64,000 nt of DNA from Gnetum montanum (taxonomy: Eukaryota > Streptophyta > Gnetopsida > Gnetales > Gnetaceae): positions 512,517 through 576,516 of the forward strand of contig MNCI01009017.1 of assembly GCA_015680685.1 (NCBI GenBank). The letters run 5' to 3'. Shown here piece after piece: positions 33,901-45,221 of this stretch; the stretch's first letter is position 1; every line of letters begins with the position of its first letter. A program made the position numbers and the translations under genes. Under the pieces are notes generated by a model that saw nothing but the letters and a program-made list of their open reading frames with translations, was not told where the DNA came from and searched no databases.

Positions 33901-36213
33901 CCAAAGCTTTTCAAGAGAAAAGCACTCCACATCTTGGAGAAGGGAGATTCCTCTAATGAGGGTAGTCCTCATGCTCCTATGATAGAAGATGCAACTAAAA
34001 TTAATTTTTGCACTTTAATGGGAAATGTAAATGTTAATGAAGAAAGTTGTTATCTAGGATTATGACTAGGTATGTTGATAGTGAAAAAATGGATACACAT
34101 TTTGATTGATGATGATGCCCAAGAAAATGTGATTTCTTCTAAGGTTATTGCTAAGTTTGGATTGAAGGCATTTCCAAGCCATAGGCCTTATAGAGTTCAT
34201 TATCTTTCAAAATATCATTTCTAATAAGTAAAGAAGAGGTATATTTTATCTTTCAAGATTGGTTCCTCTAAAGTAAAAGTACATTGTGACATTATTTTAA
34301 TTTATTGTGTTGATGCCATTTTAAGAAGACCTTGGAATTTTGATAACAAGGATTCTCTTGATGATGCTAGAAATGTTTTGTTAGTATAAAGAAGAGATGG
34401 GATCCATGATTTGATCATTATGACTTGGAAGTAGGACAAGGAAACTGCTCCTACAAATGCTATTTTAATCTTGGTAACTGAGCAAGAATATCTACAAGCA
34501 CATGATGAACATGGGTATGATTTTTTAATCATGTCAACACATGCAATAAGTGAAGAGGATCCTTCAAACAAACTTCCTACAATAGTGCAATCCTTAGTAT
34601 TGGAATTTGCTGATTTATTTAAGGGAAAATTGGAAGGGCTTCCTCTAATAAGATCCATTCAACATCAAATTAATTTTTTTCCTAGAGCTATCATTCCAAA
34701 TTAGAGATCTTATAGAATGAATCCAAATTAGAGGGAGGACTTGTATAAGCAAGTAAATTACTCTCTAATTTCTTTATTAAGAAATCCATTTCTTCTTATT
34801 CCAAACAAGAATAAATAAGATTTGATAATGTGCAGAGATTCTAGAATTTCCAATAGGATCACTATCAAGTATAGATTTTCTATTCCTAGAATGGATGTCA
34901 TTCTTGATGTACTTTCCAATGCTTAGATTTTCTTCAAGATTGATTTAAAGAGTGGTTGTCATCAAATTTCTATTATATAAGGAGATGAATAAAAAATAGC
35001 CTTTAAGACATCACATGATTTTTATGAGTGATTAGTCATGCCTTTTGGACTAACCAATGCTTTAAAAAAATTCATGAGACTTATGCATGAAGTTTTAAGG
35101 GATCTTATTGGAAAATTTTTTATTTTTTTCTTTGAAGATATCCTTTTTTATAAATCTAATTATAATGAACATATGTGACACTTAAGATTCATATGCTTAA
35201 AGTTGCATGAGGCCAAATTGGTAATTAATGTCAAGAAATGTCATTTTATGAAGAAGGAAATTATCTACGTAGGTCATGTTATTTTTAAAAACCAAGTCAA
35301 AATAGAGCCAAGAAAGATCAAGATAATCAAGGAATGACCTTCACCTAAAGATGTATGAGAGGTAAGATTTTTTCTTAATTTGGCTAGTTTTTATAGAAGG
35401 TTTATTAGAAATTTTAGTTCTATTGCATGGCCTATGATTGCTTATTTGAAGAAGAATTTAGACTTAGTATGAGATGACGATATGGAAAATTTATTTCAAG
35501 CTTTGAAAGAAAAAATTTGTAATGCTCCAGTGTTGGCTATTTCAAATTTTTACTAGCTTTTTAAAGTGGAGGTGGATGCAAGTGGACTTGCAGTTGAAGG
35601 CATGTTATCCCAAGAAAGTAATTCTATCACAGTTTTCTCTAAAAAAATTGAATGAACCAAGGAAATATTATAGTACCTATGAAAAATAATTATATGCTAT
35701 AGTTTATTTCATAAAAAATGAAACCATTATTTGTTGTAAAGTGAATTTTTGTTATTGACTAATCACAAGGCATTGGATTTCTTGAATTCACAAAAATAGT
35801 TGAGTGTTAAGAAAATAAAATGGGTGGAATAGCTCTAAGAATTTTACTTTTTACTAGAACATAAAATTAATAAATGTAATATAGTGGTAGATGTTCTTTC
35901 AAGAATTCATATTGTGAATCATTCATATGCTCAAGTAGAAGAACTTGAGATCTTGACTTCTTTGTACTCTCATAGCACTAATTTTGGAGAGGTTTGGAAA
36001 GATCTTAATATTCAATTACTTGGTAAAGTAAATAGGTGGAGAAAATATCATCTATAACAAGGTATCCTCTTCAAGAATGTAAGGTATGTCTGCTGAATTA
36101 TGATTTCACATCAAGCATTTTGATTGAAAAGCATAATTGTAATATGGTTGGATACATTGGTAAGACAAAGATCTATAAACTTATGAGAAAGGCCTACTAT
36201 TGGCAAGGTATGA
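33901..36213 (+). pseudogene. E4 protease, RT, RNase H and start of integrase (broken)
   Basis: Protease near 34090-34330: HILIDDDAQENVISSKVIAK, where DDD replaces the active D-S-G, then KVKVHCDIILIYCVDAIL. RT: LPLIRSIQHQINFFPRA (34638), ITIKYRFSIPRMDVILDVLS, FFKIDLKSGCHQI, MPFGLTNA; the catalytic box reads FFEDIL (35127-35144) in place of YFDD. Thumb: VRFFLNLASFYRRFIRNFSS. RNase H: FKVEVDASGLAVEGMLSQES and TNHKALDFLNSQ. The integrase zinc module begins (HNCNMVGYIGKTKIYKLM, AYYWQGM) and stops at 36213, where E3 is inserted. Many stops and shifts. Confidence 0.8.
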
Positions 36214-36710
36214 TGTAATTTCCCATCCCTTATTAAGGGTATAATTGTACTACTAATTATGTAATTAGCCTTTGAAAGAGGGGGTACCTCATTATGAGGA
36301 GTTACAACTATTGACAGTACCCCTTGGAAATGGGTTTGACCTATGGCATTTAATGTTGGGATTAGAGGTTGTATTAGCATGGAGTTGTAGAGCTAAGATT
36401 GGAAAGTGATGAGAGTAGGATGAAGCAAAATAAGAAGAGATTGATAACCCCTTTTACTAGATAGCCTAACCATGGTGGTAGTGTTGGATTATCTCTAAGG
36501 TATAAGTGCCACAAGAAGATAACCCATAGGGAATTATAGTGTACCAACCTTTTATTAATAAAGTTTTCACTATTTTCTTTTTTATTCAATTCCATGTTCA
36601 TCCATCATTATTTTCCAACTTAAAAGAGAAAATGAGTTATTTTCATGTAATTCAATGATTCTTGTCATGAATGATCATATTTCATTGACATCCAGAAATG
36701 GGATCTCACA
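36214..36710 (+). repeat. 5' LTR of E3
   Basis: TGTAATTTCCCATCCC to GGATCTCACA, related to the E2 LTR over its length (for example CCTAACCATGGTGGTAGTG). AATAAAG near 36557 is a candidate poly(A) signal. Confidence 0.85.
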
Positions 36711-36712
36711 TT

Positions 36713-36724
36713 TGGTAACAGAGC
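36713..36724 (+). other. Met-tRNA primer-binding site (E3)
   Basis: TGGTAACAGAGC, one base from TGGTATCAGAGC, two bases after the LTR end. Confidence 0.85.
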
Positions 36725-36856
36725 AAAACCATGATTCAAGAGCCAAAGTAGAAGAAAAATAGAGAAAAATACTATTAAGTTTTATTAATAATATAAAAAT
36801 GGAATACATCAAGAAGAGAGATATGACAGGTATGGATATAATGGAAAGAGGAAAAA

Positions 36857-37579
36857 TTAGTCATCCAATTTAATGACTTTAAGAAGATCTATGATAGCTT
36901 TGGACTAGGCTTCACATTCCTCCATGGTAGCATCATCCTTGTTAATTACATCCTAGCATCCAATCAAATCATCACATAGTTGCCTAATGTATTTGATGAA
37001 ACATTTTTCTATAGCCTACACCTCTTTTTCCTTCATAAGTTCAATTTTAATAGGTTTACTTGAAGGATCTATTGTGGCACTTCTTCTTGTCATTCCTTCT
37101 CCTTCCTCTATATGCATAAAATCAAGGTCATAAGCATATAAAAAAATAAGAGATAAGAGAAAATAACAACTACATACACAAATTTGATCATTTTCAATTT
37201 GAAATATGTGCTCATGGTTCAATAAGTATTAAGCCAAATAAGTAGTGCCCTCCAGTTCTCTTAAAATTTATTCAAGATTCCTACTAACCTTTGCAACATC
37301 ATCAGGGATAGCATGAAAAGAAGATGGAGCATCAGCCCTCACCAACTTGTAATATCTTTTGAAGTACCAATACTTGAACTTCCTCAAATGATACAACTCC
37401 TCATAAATAGGGTAGGAAGTATTCTTTACAATCCAATCACCTAGATTTCAAAGAAGAAAAAGTTCCTCTTTCATAGCAACCATCATCTATCCGAAGGAGA
37501 GAGATGAGCCCATGATGGTAATGAAGGGGCTTATATTGATAGATCCAAGAACAATGAATGCTAACATGACCTTTATTAA
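36857..37579 (-). pseudogene. E3 antisense gene, 3' half (rest of exon 4, exon 5)
   Basis: Continuation of the gene that starts at 46585; L3-B splits exon 4. Exon 4 here reads YPIYEELYHLRKFKYWYFKR, DAPSSFHAI and HIFQIENDQ, aligning with EDVYHLRESQSYNFK, GLPSSWHPI and SRFLQIDNDLFQ of E2. A short intron follows with acceptor GCATATAG ending at 37108. Exon 5 (37107-36857) contains KYIRQLCDDLIGC and SKAIIDLLKVIKLDD, matching EYIKQLCDGLVGC and LKIVIDLLESFV of E2. ATTAA (37575-37579) is the target duplication of L3-B. Confidence 0.62.
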
Positions 37580-38416
37580 TGATGAGTGGTGCGGTACCCC
37601 TACACTCAACCATACGAAATGAGCATCGCACGTGCGATCCGGTCGAACTCCGCAGATGGACTAGTTGTGGCACCTAGATAGTTAGCCTTAGGTTGCAGTT
37701 CGTTGTCTTCCCCCCTAGACTAGTTTTGCATTTGTCACGTATGGTTTAGTCTAGATGAGGTGTATGATGTGTTTCCTAATCTATGCTACTCCTGAAGGCA
37801 GTGGAAAATAATATTAACTAATCTAAGCTAGGAGGAAAAGGGTAAGAGAATCTAATCTAGCCTAAGTGCGACGAGTAACTGATTCCTTGATCACCTGTAC
37901 ACATCTTGGACCTCGTGCATGACTACCACTGGGACTACCAAGCATAGATCCTAGGTACACCACTGGGATTAGCAAGCGCAGATCCCAAATATGCCACTGG
38001 GCTACCAAGCAGTCACACTTAAATGCTCGTAATCAAGTCGTACTCGTTCTAGGTTCTAGGAGTTTAAGGGTGAGAGAGAGAAAATATTAAATAACATTAA
38101 GTAAATAACAAAGTGAATGTTGCAATGATGAAGTAATCTCAATCTTTATTTCCGGTCATGTGCGTGTCCAAGTACGGCACAAATAAAGACACCATACAAT
38201 TACATTCACCACACTGCGGGCAGACACAGGAAAAAATCTAACTTTAGAGGGATCAAACTGCCAGAGCTTCGCTACTCTAAAACTAGGAAAGCTGCCTCTT
38301 ATTTATAGAAATTGTGGGTGACTGTAATATGAGAAATTTCTATAAATAACGTGGGTGAGTTATCGTGGGTGCCTTAATGCGATCGCCAGCAATATGAGCA
38401 ATTTCATGTCTCATCA
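37580..38416 (-). repeat. 3' LTR of L3-B
   Basis: TGATGAGTGGTGCGGTACCC to GTCTCATCA. It has a TATAAATA box on the minus strand (38307-38300), but the palindromes upstream of it have been lost. It contains two full copies plus a partial copy of the 33-bp unit (CCACTGGGATTACCAAGCGC type) at about 37926-38015. Confidence 0.88.
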
Positions 38417-38588
38417 TACCCTCATGACTGAATGAAAACTTGTCCTCGAGTTAAAGTGAGAACAAGCTACATTGATTACATAGTGGATAGGTATGGGATT
38501 ATTAGATGGAAAAATGGGATGATGCCACAATGTGGGAAGAAAACAAAACAAAGACACAACACATAGAATATTTACAAAAATTTGGAAC

Positions 38589-39185
38589 TCATGTAGTTCC
38601 TGGTGGCAGTGACTCCTCCATAGGTGTATTTCCCTTTTATTGCACTCCAAGTCTTGGGATTTGATAGCGTTGAAGTATGGCCTAGAGTTTCTCCTCTTGT
38701 AAGGTCTTAAGTTCCTTGGCGTGTGTGTAAGTTTGCACTTGTGCCATAGAGGTAGCCCAGTCAACCTTCTCTTTTTCTTTTGCCACCCTTTTATTCTCTA
38801 TCAATATTTTATTAAGTTTCTCGGTTCTGAAAGTGTCCAAATGGTGTTGAGCAACCTTTGGCCCTATATTTAGAAGGTTTAATACTTCTTAAATGGCTTG
38901 AATAGAGAAATCAATAGTCACACCACAAATGTTAACCATGGTGCCTTCTTCTTCATTATGCCAAAATTGATACATTTCCCCTAAGTACCAAGCACCGCTT
39001 TCAGAGAGGGTATCTCCTACTTCTTCCTGCCTACACCGTATGGTAGGAGGATCTTTTTGATGAATGTTGAATGATTGTTCCTCCTATTCTGCATGTTGTC
39101 CGGCAAGGCCTTATCTTCCACCTCTCTGAGATCATTTCTTTCCACCTTGAATAGGACCCTCCTACTATGCACATTTTGAAGCCAT
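38589..39185 (-). pseudogene. L3-B second gene, copy 1 (internal deletion)
   Basis: Reads from a Met at 39185: YLGEMYQFWHNEEEGTMVNI then CGVTIDFSIQAI.EVLNLL, jumping to NIGPKVAQHHLDTFRTEKLN and a long coiled coil (IENKRVAKEKEKVDWATSMA ... ELKTLQEEKL), stop at 38589. Compared with copy 2 the middle third is missing. The GV.VDFS.QAI.E.L block resembles the putative plant transposon protein domain (Pfam Transposase_32), common in plant LTR elements; the domain name is from memory. Several stops. Confidence 0.6.
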
Positions 39186-39728
39186 CTGCAATCACACGGG
39201 TCAAGCATTAGTAAGGTTTTTTAGGGAATCAAGTTATACCTTACTGCTTTCCTTAATTAAAGATCTTATGTTATAGCATGTGATCATGCTCGAAAATTGT
39301 AATAATGGATCTTGTGACTTAGGTGGCTTCCCAATTTAATTTTCTGGTATAACTAAGGGGATGAAATTATTTTTGACACATTTTATTCTTTATTTTATAG
39401 CTAATTACCCTTAATAATGTCCTTTGGATGATGATGAATTTCAAAAAATTTATGCGCTATTCGGCATGTGCCCCCTCCCCCACGACTAAGCTAAACACTC
39501 CGAGTTCAAGTAGGTTCAAACGGAATGAAAATCAAAGTACCAGCAAGCGAGTTATGGATATGAAAGCAAGGGACATGCAATTGCATGTCGTAGAGAAAAA
39601 TTTGAAAAAATTCCCTTGCGTGAACAGTTAAAAATAATGTTGATTAGCACAGGGGGGTCATGTATATATATATTTATTGAAGTTAGGGCACTTAGAGAAT
39701 GTACCAAATTTTTAATATTTCTTTGAAA
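39186..39728. other. Duplicated spacer in L3-B
   Basis: Non-coding. It repeats 40660-41290 (CTGCAATCACACGGGYCAA start, then CAAATTTCAAAAAATTTA-like and CCTCCCCCAYGACTAA blocks). Here the palindrome module is absent and only a TATATATATATTTAT run remains (39662-39676). Confidence 0.7.
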
Positions 39729-40659
39729 TTAAACGATGTAAACTAAGGACATATGGACTAAAGGATTCCAGGGTAATTCAATTAGTTCTAAAGGCACAAA
39801 AATTATGATGGTGTGTTTATCAATAAAGACCTCGGATGGGATGGTGTGTTTTCTGATAAGGCAGGAAAAAGGCAATGCCATCTTCCCTGACTTCCATTCT
39901 TCGAATTTCCTTAGGATCTCCATCAAATATAGATGGGGAAGATTAGCATTAACCTTTCCCATCAACACTGCACATCCTCTCACTGCATATGTTGATATTC
40001 TTTTCAAACCTTTTGTGGGGAAGAGGTGATAGGTTCCTATTTTGAAATAAACCCGCTCTTCCATCATCAGCTCACCACAAGCTTTATCTCTTCCATAAGC
40101 CTTCTCTAACCAATCTTTTCACACATTAGGGTCTGATTGGGTGGATAATCGAGCAACATGGGGACCTGAATTTCAGAAGGTTTAACACTTCCAAAATCGC
40201 TTGTGCAGAAAAGTCAACCATCACACCACAAATGTTAACTGTGGTGCCTTGCTCCTTATTGTGCCAGAATAGGTACATTTCACCTAAGTACCAGGCACCA
40301 TACTCAAAGAGGGCAGGCCATAAGGGAGACCCTTTAAGGTGATCCATAATAGCCTCAAGAGAAAACTCTACAAAAGACTTGAAGTTAAGCTCCACGATCA
40401 CCACAGCAATTGTGGACTTCATATGGATAGCCTGAACACATTCTGGGGGCAACGTGAGTTATTTTCCCAGTTCAGGCACAGTAGCAACTCTTCTTTCTGC
40501 CTGCCTAGACCATCTTGTAGGAGGTTCTTCTTGATGAATGCTAAATGATTGCACCTCCTGTTTTGCATGTTATCTGGTAGGGACTTGTCTTCCACCTCTC
40601 CAAGGTTGTTTCGCTTCACCTTGAGCAGGACCCTCTCGCTGAGCACGTTTCAGGGCCAT
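39729..40659 (-). pseudogene. L3-B second gene, copy 2 (Transposase_32-like)
   Basis: Met at 40659 begins a basic N-terminus (ALKRAQREGPAQGEAKQPW). The core follows at about 40452-40126: FVEFSLEAIMDHLKGSPLWP, WYLGEMYLFWHNKEQGTTVN, ICGVMVDFSAQAILEVLNLL. A frameshift near 40100 leads to the second open piece (40067-39729): GTYHLFPTKGLKRIS, RGCAVLMGKVNANLP, EWKSGKMALPFSCLIRKHTI. The order of blocks (a VDFS.QAI.E.L motif, then G....N...LPF..LI) is that of putative plant transposon proteins. Two in-frame stops lie upstream of the core. Its C-terminal coiled coil is only in copy 1. Role in the element unknown. Confidence 0.6.
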
Positions 40660-41284
40660 CTGCAATCACACGGGCCAAACATTAGTAATGTTTTTTTCAA
40701 AGTTAAGTTATACCTTACTACATGCCTTTAATTAAAGATATTATGTTATCGTGTGATTGGGCCCAAAAATTATAATAATGGGTCCTATGACTTAGGTGGA
40801 TTTCATTTTAATCTCCCGGGTACCTAAGGTCATATGATTTTTGGAAAAAAATTTCTAAGTGATAGTATTAATTATCCTAATTGATGTCCTTTGGGTGATG
40901 ACAAATTTCAAAAAATTTAGGCACTTTTCGGTAGGTGTCCCTCCCCCATGACTAAACTGAATGCTCCAAGTTCAAACAGGTTCAAACGGAATTAAAATCG
41001 GAGCACTAGCGCATGAGATCTTAGTGAAAAAGTGAGGGTCATGCAAGCGCAGGTCGTAGAGAAAAATTTCAAAAATTCCCCCCATGTAAATGGCAAAATT
41101 ATGCTAAGTGTTGCAGCGGGGGTTCCTATTTATAGGTAAATAGGATGCGATATCGCGTATGATACATCATGTACGCGATATCACATAGGATGCGATATCT
41201 CATCCCTAGTGATGTGGGACACCTAAAAAATACCAAATTTTTTATGATTTTCTTGAAATTAATGGTGTAAAATGAGGACATGGA
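40660..41284. other. Spacer upstream of second gene in L3-B
   Basis: Non-coding DNA between gag untranslated region and copy 2. It contains the promoter-like module at 41127-41199. It shares its layout with 39186-39728, so copy 1 plus spacer and copy 2 plus spacer form an internal duplication. Confidence 0.65.
41127..41199 (-). promoter_or_regulatory. Internal TATA plus palindrome module in L3-B
   Basis: On the minus strand TATAAATA (41134-41127) is preceded by GATATC-bounded elements at 41149-41165, 41177-41182 and 41194-41199 with CGCGTA and GTACGC cores. This is the same arrangement as in the U3 of the L3 LTRs. It lies about 470 bp upstream of the Met of the second gene (40659), so it could drive a separate transcript. 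Function is inference. Confidence 0.5.
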
Positions 41285-42587
41285 CAAGGATTAATATATT
41301 CAAGGGTAATTACATTGATTCGAGAGGCACTCTAAATGATAATGATGTGAATTTTTGCAATTAAGAATTTGGTGGTTATGAAGAAAAGGGAACATAATGG
41401 TACATTGGAACGTTTAAATTTTGAGGGATACTAATAGGGAAAGAAAATTATGAAAATTTAAGTTGAGGGTAAGAAATTGTGTGTTCTAGCTAGAGACTTA
41501 ATGAAGATTACAACAAAATTACACAAGTGGGTCCTCCCCAAAGCAGGTTTCAACCTATTATGCCCTTGTGTAATCACACTTAAAGTGTCCGTGGGCACTA
41601 GAAGGGTTAAATGTAATCTGCACTAACTCCACAAAACACACACATGTAAATATCACCGGAATGAGATGAAAATTCTATGCTACACAAGACACGAGCTACA
41701 ATTACACGAACAGTGAGATGAGACGGAGTAGAGAAAGGGATCGTAGAGATCGGGACATGAGGTATCTAACTCAGGGTACAATGAATCCTGCGTGTAAAGC
41801 ATGGTTAATGTGTCATTAACCCATCGTTCCAAGATCAGGACCAAGTCCATCCTTCTAAACAGTGACATCGCATTGTTTCATCCCATGATGAACAACTATG
41901 AGAGTACCATAACAACAAGGCGTACGATCACTTGGCGTTTAGTACAAGGGAGGAGTGATTTTTGTTTTATGACACTTCTTTTTCTTTTCTTCTTTTTTTT
42001 TTTTTTTCACTTTACTGAATCCAGAGAAGCCGCCAACCTTCAGGCATGGGTGCATGTCTTTCCAGTGGGACCCCCTAGAACAGCTTTTGATTTTCGAGTG
42101 CCCTTTTGATTACTCTTACTCCCATTTTTCATTAGATCTACAAGGATCTTAGTACAACCAAGTTGCATGATAACACCCACAGATGACACCAAAGAGAATC
42201 CACAAGTCCCCTTGATGTCACACCCTAATCATTCCCTCTTGGTCCATCCTTCTTCATTCTGGGTACAATGAACACAAAATTAATTTTAAGTTTTAGAAAT
42301 TTCAAGAATATCACTGTACCCTTGAACAGAACCTCTTTATTTATAGAGTGGATGAGTGGATGTAGTGGGCTCACTGTTTCAAATAATTGATCACTCATGA
42401 CTTAATAACATAAAACACATCTCAACCAACGATCCACATGAGTGTTTTATTCGTAGATGAGATTACTTACAAAAACATGAAAATACAAACACACAAAAAG
42501 ATAAAACAAAAAGTTGAAAAATGAAAAACTGGAAAACAAAAAGTTGCAAAATTAAAGAAAATTAAAAACATTTATTAATCCTGCTTG
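41285..42587 (-). other. L3-B untranslated region downstream of gag
   Basis: Non-coding and conserved with L3-A (28118-29393) and L3-D. It contains GTGGGTCCTCCCCAAAGCAG (41526-41545), a poly-T tract near 41985-42008 and GGCATGGGTGCATGTCTTTC (42044-42063). Confidence 0.7.
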
Positions 42588-44238
42588 TTACTGAAATGGG
42601 GGATATCCCCCATAACTAAACGGTTGAGTATGGCAAGGATTAATAAATGAAGAATGAGGATCCTTGCATATTGGAATTATTGACACCGGTCCAAACTTAT
42701 CCCCTTGGATTTTACGCACTTTGTAATAAACACAGTGGGGCACTTCATACGATGTAGTTCCCGGATAACGAGTTGACCCACTATGATGGTTAGGACCGTT
42801 AGATGGTATGCAAGGATTGGGCTGATGCCTCCCATGGTTGTGTTCATTGGGCCTTGTGGTTGTTGGAGTGTTAGTTGGTGGCCCTGATGAAGGTACATGA
42901 GGCGCTGGGTTCGAAGGTAAGGATGCACCACATTGTTGGACTTGTGCTGGGTTGGAAGATGCAGTGGCCTCAGAATTATGTTGTCCCTTCCTACGGCCGT
43001 GTTTAAAGAAAGGACGTCTTTGATGTTGAGGAGGCTCTTCACCGTAATTAGTAGCAGCAGCACAAGTGTTGTTCATGGGTTGCGGTGGTACAAACACCTG
43101 AGGAACAGTTGGTGGCATTGTGGAAGGAGGGAAAGGATAAGAATGTTGAAAGTTAGGAGGAGGATAAGGTGCACAAGGTGGTGGTTGTGTTGGAGGTATG
43201 GGTTGATGGTATTGTGAAGAATGGTATTGTGGTGAGATAAAGTGTGGTGGCCCAGTTGAAGAAACAGGATGTTGAACGTTATAAGCATTTGGATTCGGAA
43301 AATGTGAAGGGTGCCTCCAGTCTAAGGGTGGATTCCCCCACGACTGGGATTGTTGCCACTGTGGTCTAACACAGTATCTCTGTACGAACTCTGGATGTAA
43401 CGTGTTTCCCCAATGCTCATGTAGATGTAACAATATTGGGCATTGGCCTTTGGGGTGATCGTACAGGCATATGTTGCATTCATACGTAGGATTGGCAGTT
43501 GAGCGCTTATTCCCTTCATTCTTTTTTTCCGAATGTCTACTATTTTGTCCTGCTTCTTGGGTTGTGAAAACTCTATCTCCAATGATGTTGATATATTCTC
43601 CACACTTTTGATTCATCCATTCCAACATCTTATTGATCTTTGCCTCGGCTTCTTCTAACAATTGTTGTATTGGCAAAGATGATGTTTCCACCTTGGAATT
43701 TGTTGATCTCTCCTTGTTATGATCATGGACCTTTGTTGAGTTAAGATTTTGGTCCCGTTGATGTTTTTCAACACTCTCCCATGTAGCTATTTCTCCTTCT
43801 TCTTTTGCTACCCGCTTAATAAGCTCTTGGATTTGATGGGTTTGTAGTTTGTATAGTTGACCTTGGGCATACATTCCTAAGGTCTCTCTTATTTCATTAC
43901 ATAGCCCATCAATGATATGGTACATTAGCCTTTCCTCGGAAAACCCATGGCCTGGACAGTTGTTTAACAGTGCATAATATCTTTCTAAGGCCATGTCCAA
44001 GGGTTCATGTTATGCTTCTTTCCATCCTTGGATTTGTTTCCTCAAGGCTAACACTCTGGCGTAGGTTTGATATTTTTTGTTAAAGACTTCTACGATTGTT
44101 GACTAGCGTCGTATTGAATTTGGTTTTAATGATCTATACCATACTTTAGCTTGGTCAACAAGTGTCATTGGAAAGAGCTTCAATTTTTACCAACTATTAT
44201 CAATGTTATTCCATGTGTAGGCATCGTAGAAGGCTAGT
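42588..44238 (-). CDS. L3-B gag (3' 470 codons open; upstream part with stops)
   Basis: The longest uninterrupted frame of the window (44000-42588). Upstream the same frame continues to the gap at 44239 as FYDAYTWNNIDNSW.KLKLF, VDQAKVWYRSLKPNS, FNKKYQTYARVLALRKQI, broken by three stops; one is TGG to TAG and one CAA to TAA when compared with L3-A. The open part has ERYYALLNNCPGHGFSEERL, a Glu/Lys-rich helix, and CNICLYDHPKGQC (CX2CX3HX4C, one residue short of a normal zinc knuckle). A long Pro/Gln/His-rich tail ends YGGYPPFQ. Gag would form particles and bind RNA; pol is absent. Confidence 0.78.
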
Positions 44239-44391
44239 NNNNNNNNNNNNNNNNNNNNNNNNNNNNNNNNNNNNNNNNNNNNNNNNNNNNNNNNNNNNNN
44301 NNNNNNNNNNNNNNNNNNNNNNNNNNNNNNNNNNNNNNNNNNNNNNNNNNNNNNNNNNNNNNNNNNNNNNNNNNNNNNNNNNNNNNNNNNN
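44239..44391. other. Assembly gap (153 N)
   Basis: Falls in the N-terminal part of the L3-B gag. By comparison with L3-A (about 30960-31360) the gap should represent more sequence than 153 bases. Confidence 0.9.
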
Positions 44392-44466
44392 TCTTTTTAA
44401 GAGATATATCGTTAAGTCCTTTACAGAGACCTTGTATGATATAACTAATCTAGATAACTAGCATCA

Positions 44467-44484
44467 TCCTCGGCAACGGCACCA
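44467..44484 (-). other. Asp-tRNA primer-binding site (L3-B)
   Basis: The minus strand reads TGGTGCCGTTGCCGAGGA, two changes from TGGCGCCGTTGCCGGGGA. Confidence 0.85.
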
Positions 44485-44485
44485 A

Positions 44486-45221
44486 TGATGAGTGACGAGG
44501 TACCCCTACACTCAACCATACAAAATGAGCATCGCACGTGTGATTCGGTCGAACTCCCCAGATGGACTAGTTGTGGCACCTAGATAGTTAGCCTTAGGTC
44601 GTAGTTCGTTGTCTTCCCACCTGGACTAGTTTTGCATTTGTCATGTATGGTTTAGTCTAGATGAGGTGTATGATGTGTTTCCTAATCTATGCTACTCCTA
44701 AAGGCAATGGAAAATGATATTAACTAATCTAAGCTAGGAGGAAAATGGTAAGAGAATCTAATCTAGCCTAAGTGCGATGAGCAACCTATTCCTTGATCAA
44801 CCGTACACATCTTGGACCTCATGCATGACTACCACTGGGACTACCAACCGTAGATCCTAGGTATGCCACTGGGATTACCAAGCACAGATCCCAAATACGC
44901 CACTAGGTTACCAAGCGTAGATCCTAGCTACACCACTAGGCTACCAAGTAGTCACACTTAAATGNTTCACCACACTGCAGGCAAACACAGGAAAAAATCT
45001 AACTCTAGAGGGATCAAACTGCCAGAGCTACGCTACTCTAAAACTGGGATCCTAAAATTGGGAAAGCTGCCTCTTATTTATAGAAATTGCAGCTAACTGC
45101 GATATCACGTACGCGATATCACGGGCAGATGAGATATCGTGTACACGATATCACGACCCATGATATAACGTGGGTGCCTTAATGCGACCTCCAGCAATAT
45201 GAGAAATTTCATGTCTTATCA
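44486..45221 (-). repeat. 5' LTR of L3-B (shortened at a single N)
   Basis: TGATGAGTGACGAGGTACCC to GTCTTATCA. About 195 bases present in the 3' LTR (38024-38214) are missing at the N at 44965. It has one more 33-bp CCACTGGG unit than the 3' LTR (44836-44945), a TATA box (minus strand, 45082-45075) and palindromes at 45101-45120 and 45133-45152. Confidence 0.86.

Larger units (their letters stand above)
37580..45221 (-). mobile_element. gag-only LTR element L3-B
   Basis: Minus-strand element, 7.6 kb: 5' LTR 44486-45221, Asp-tRNA primer site, gag (44238-42588), untranslated region, two partial copies of a second gene, polypurine tract (38427-38417), 3' LTR 37580-38416. Flanks are ATTAA (37575-37579) and AGTAA (45222-45226), a duplication with one change. 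No protease, RT or integrase is present between the LTRs, so it needs enzymes from another element. The primer site is of the Athila type, which suggests an Athila-like helper. Confidence 0.85.

Noticed and set aside
42677-43603. Several alternative frames of 70-128 codons on both strands
   Set aside because: Shadows of the L3-B gag frame, which alone shows gag motifs and sibling conservation.
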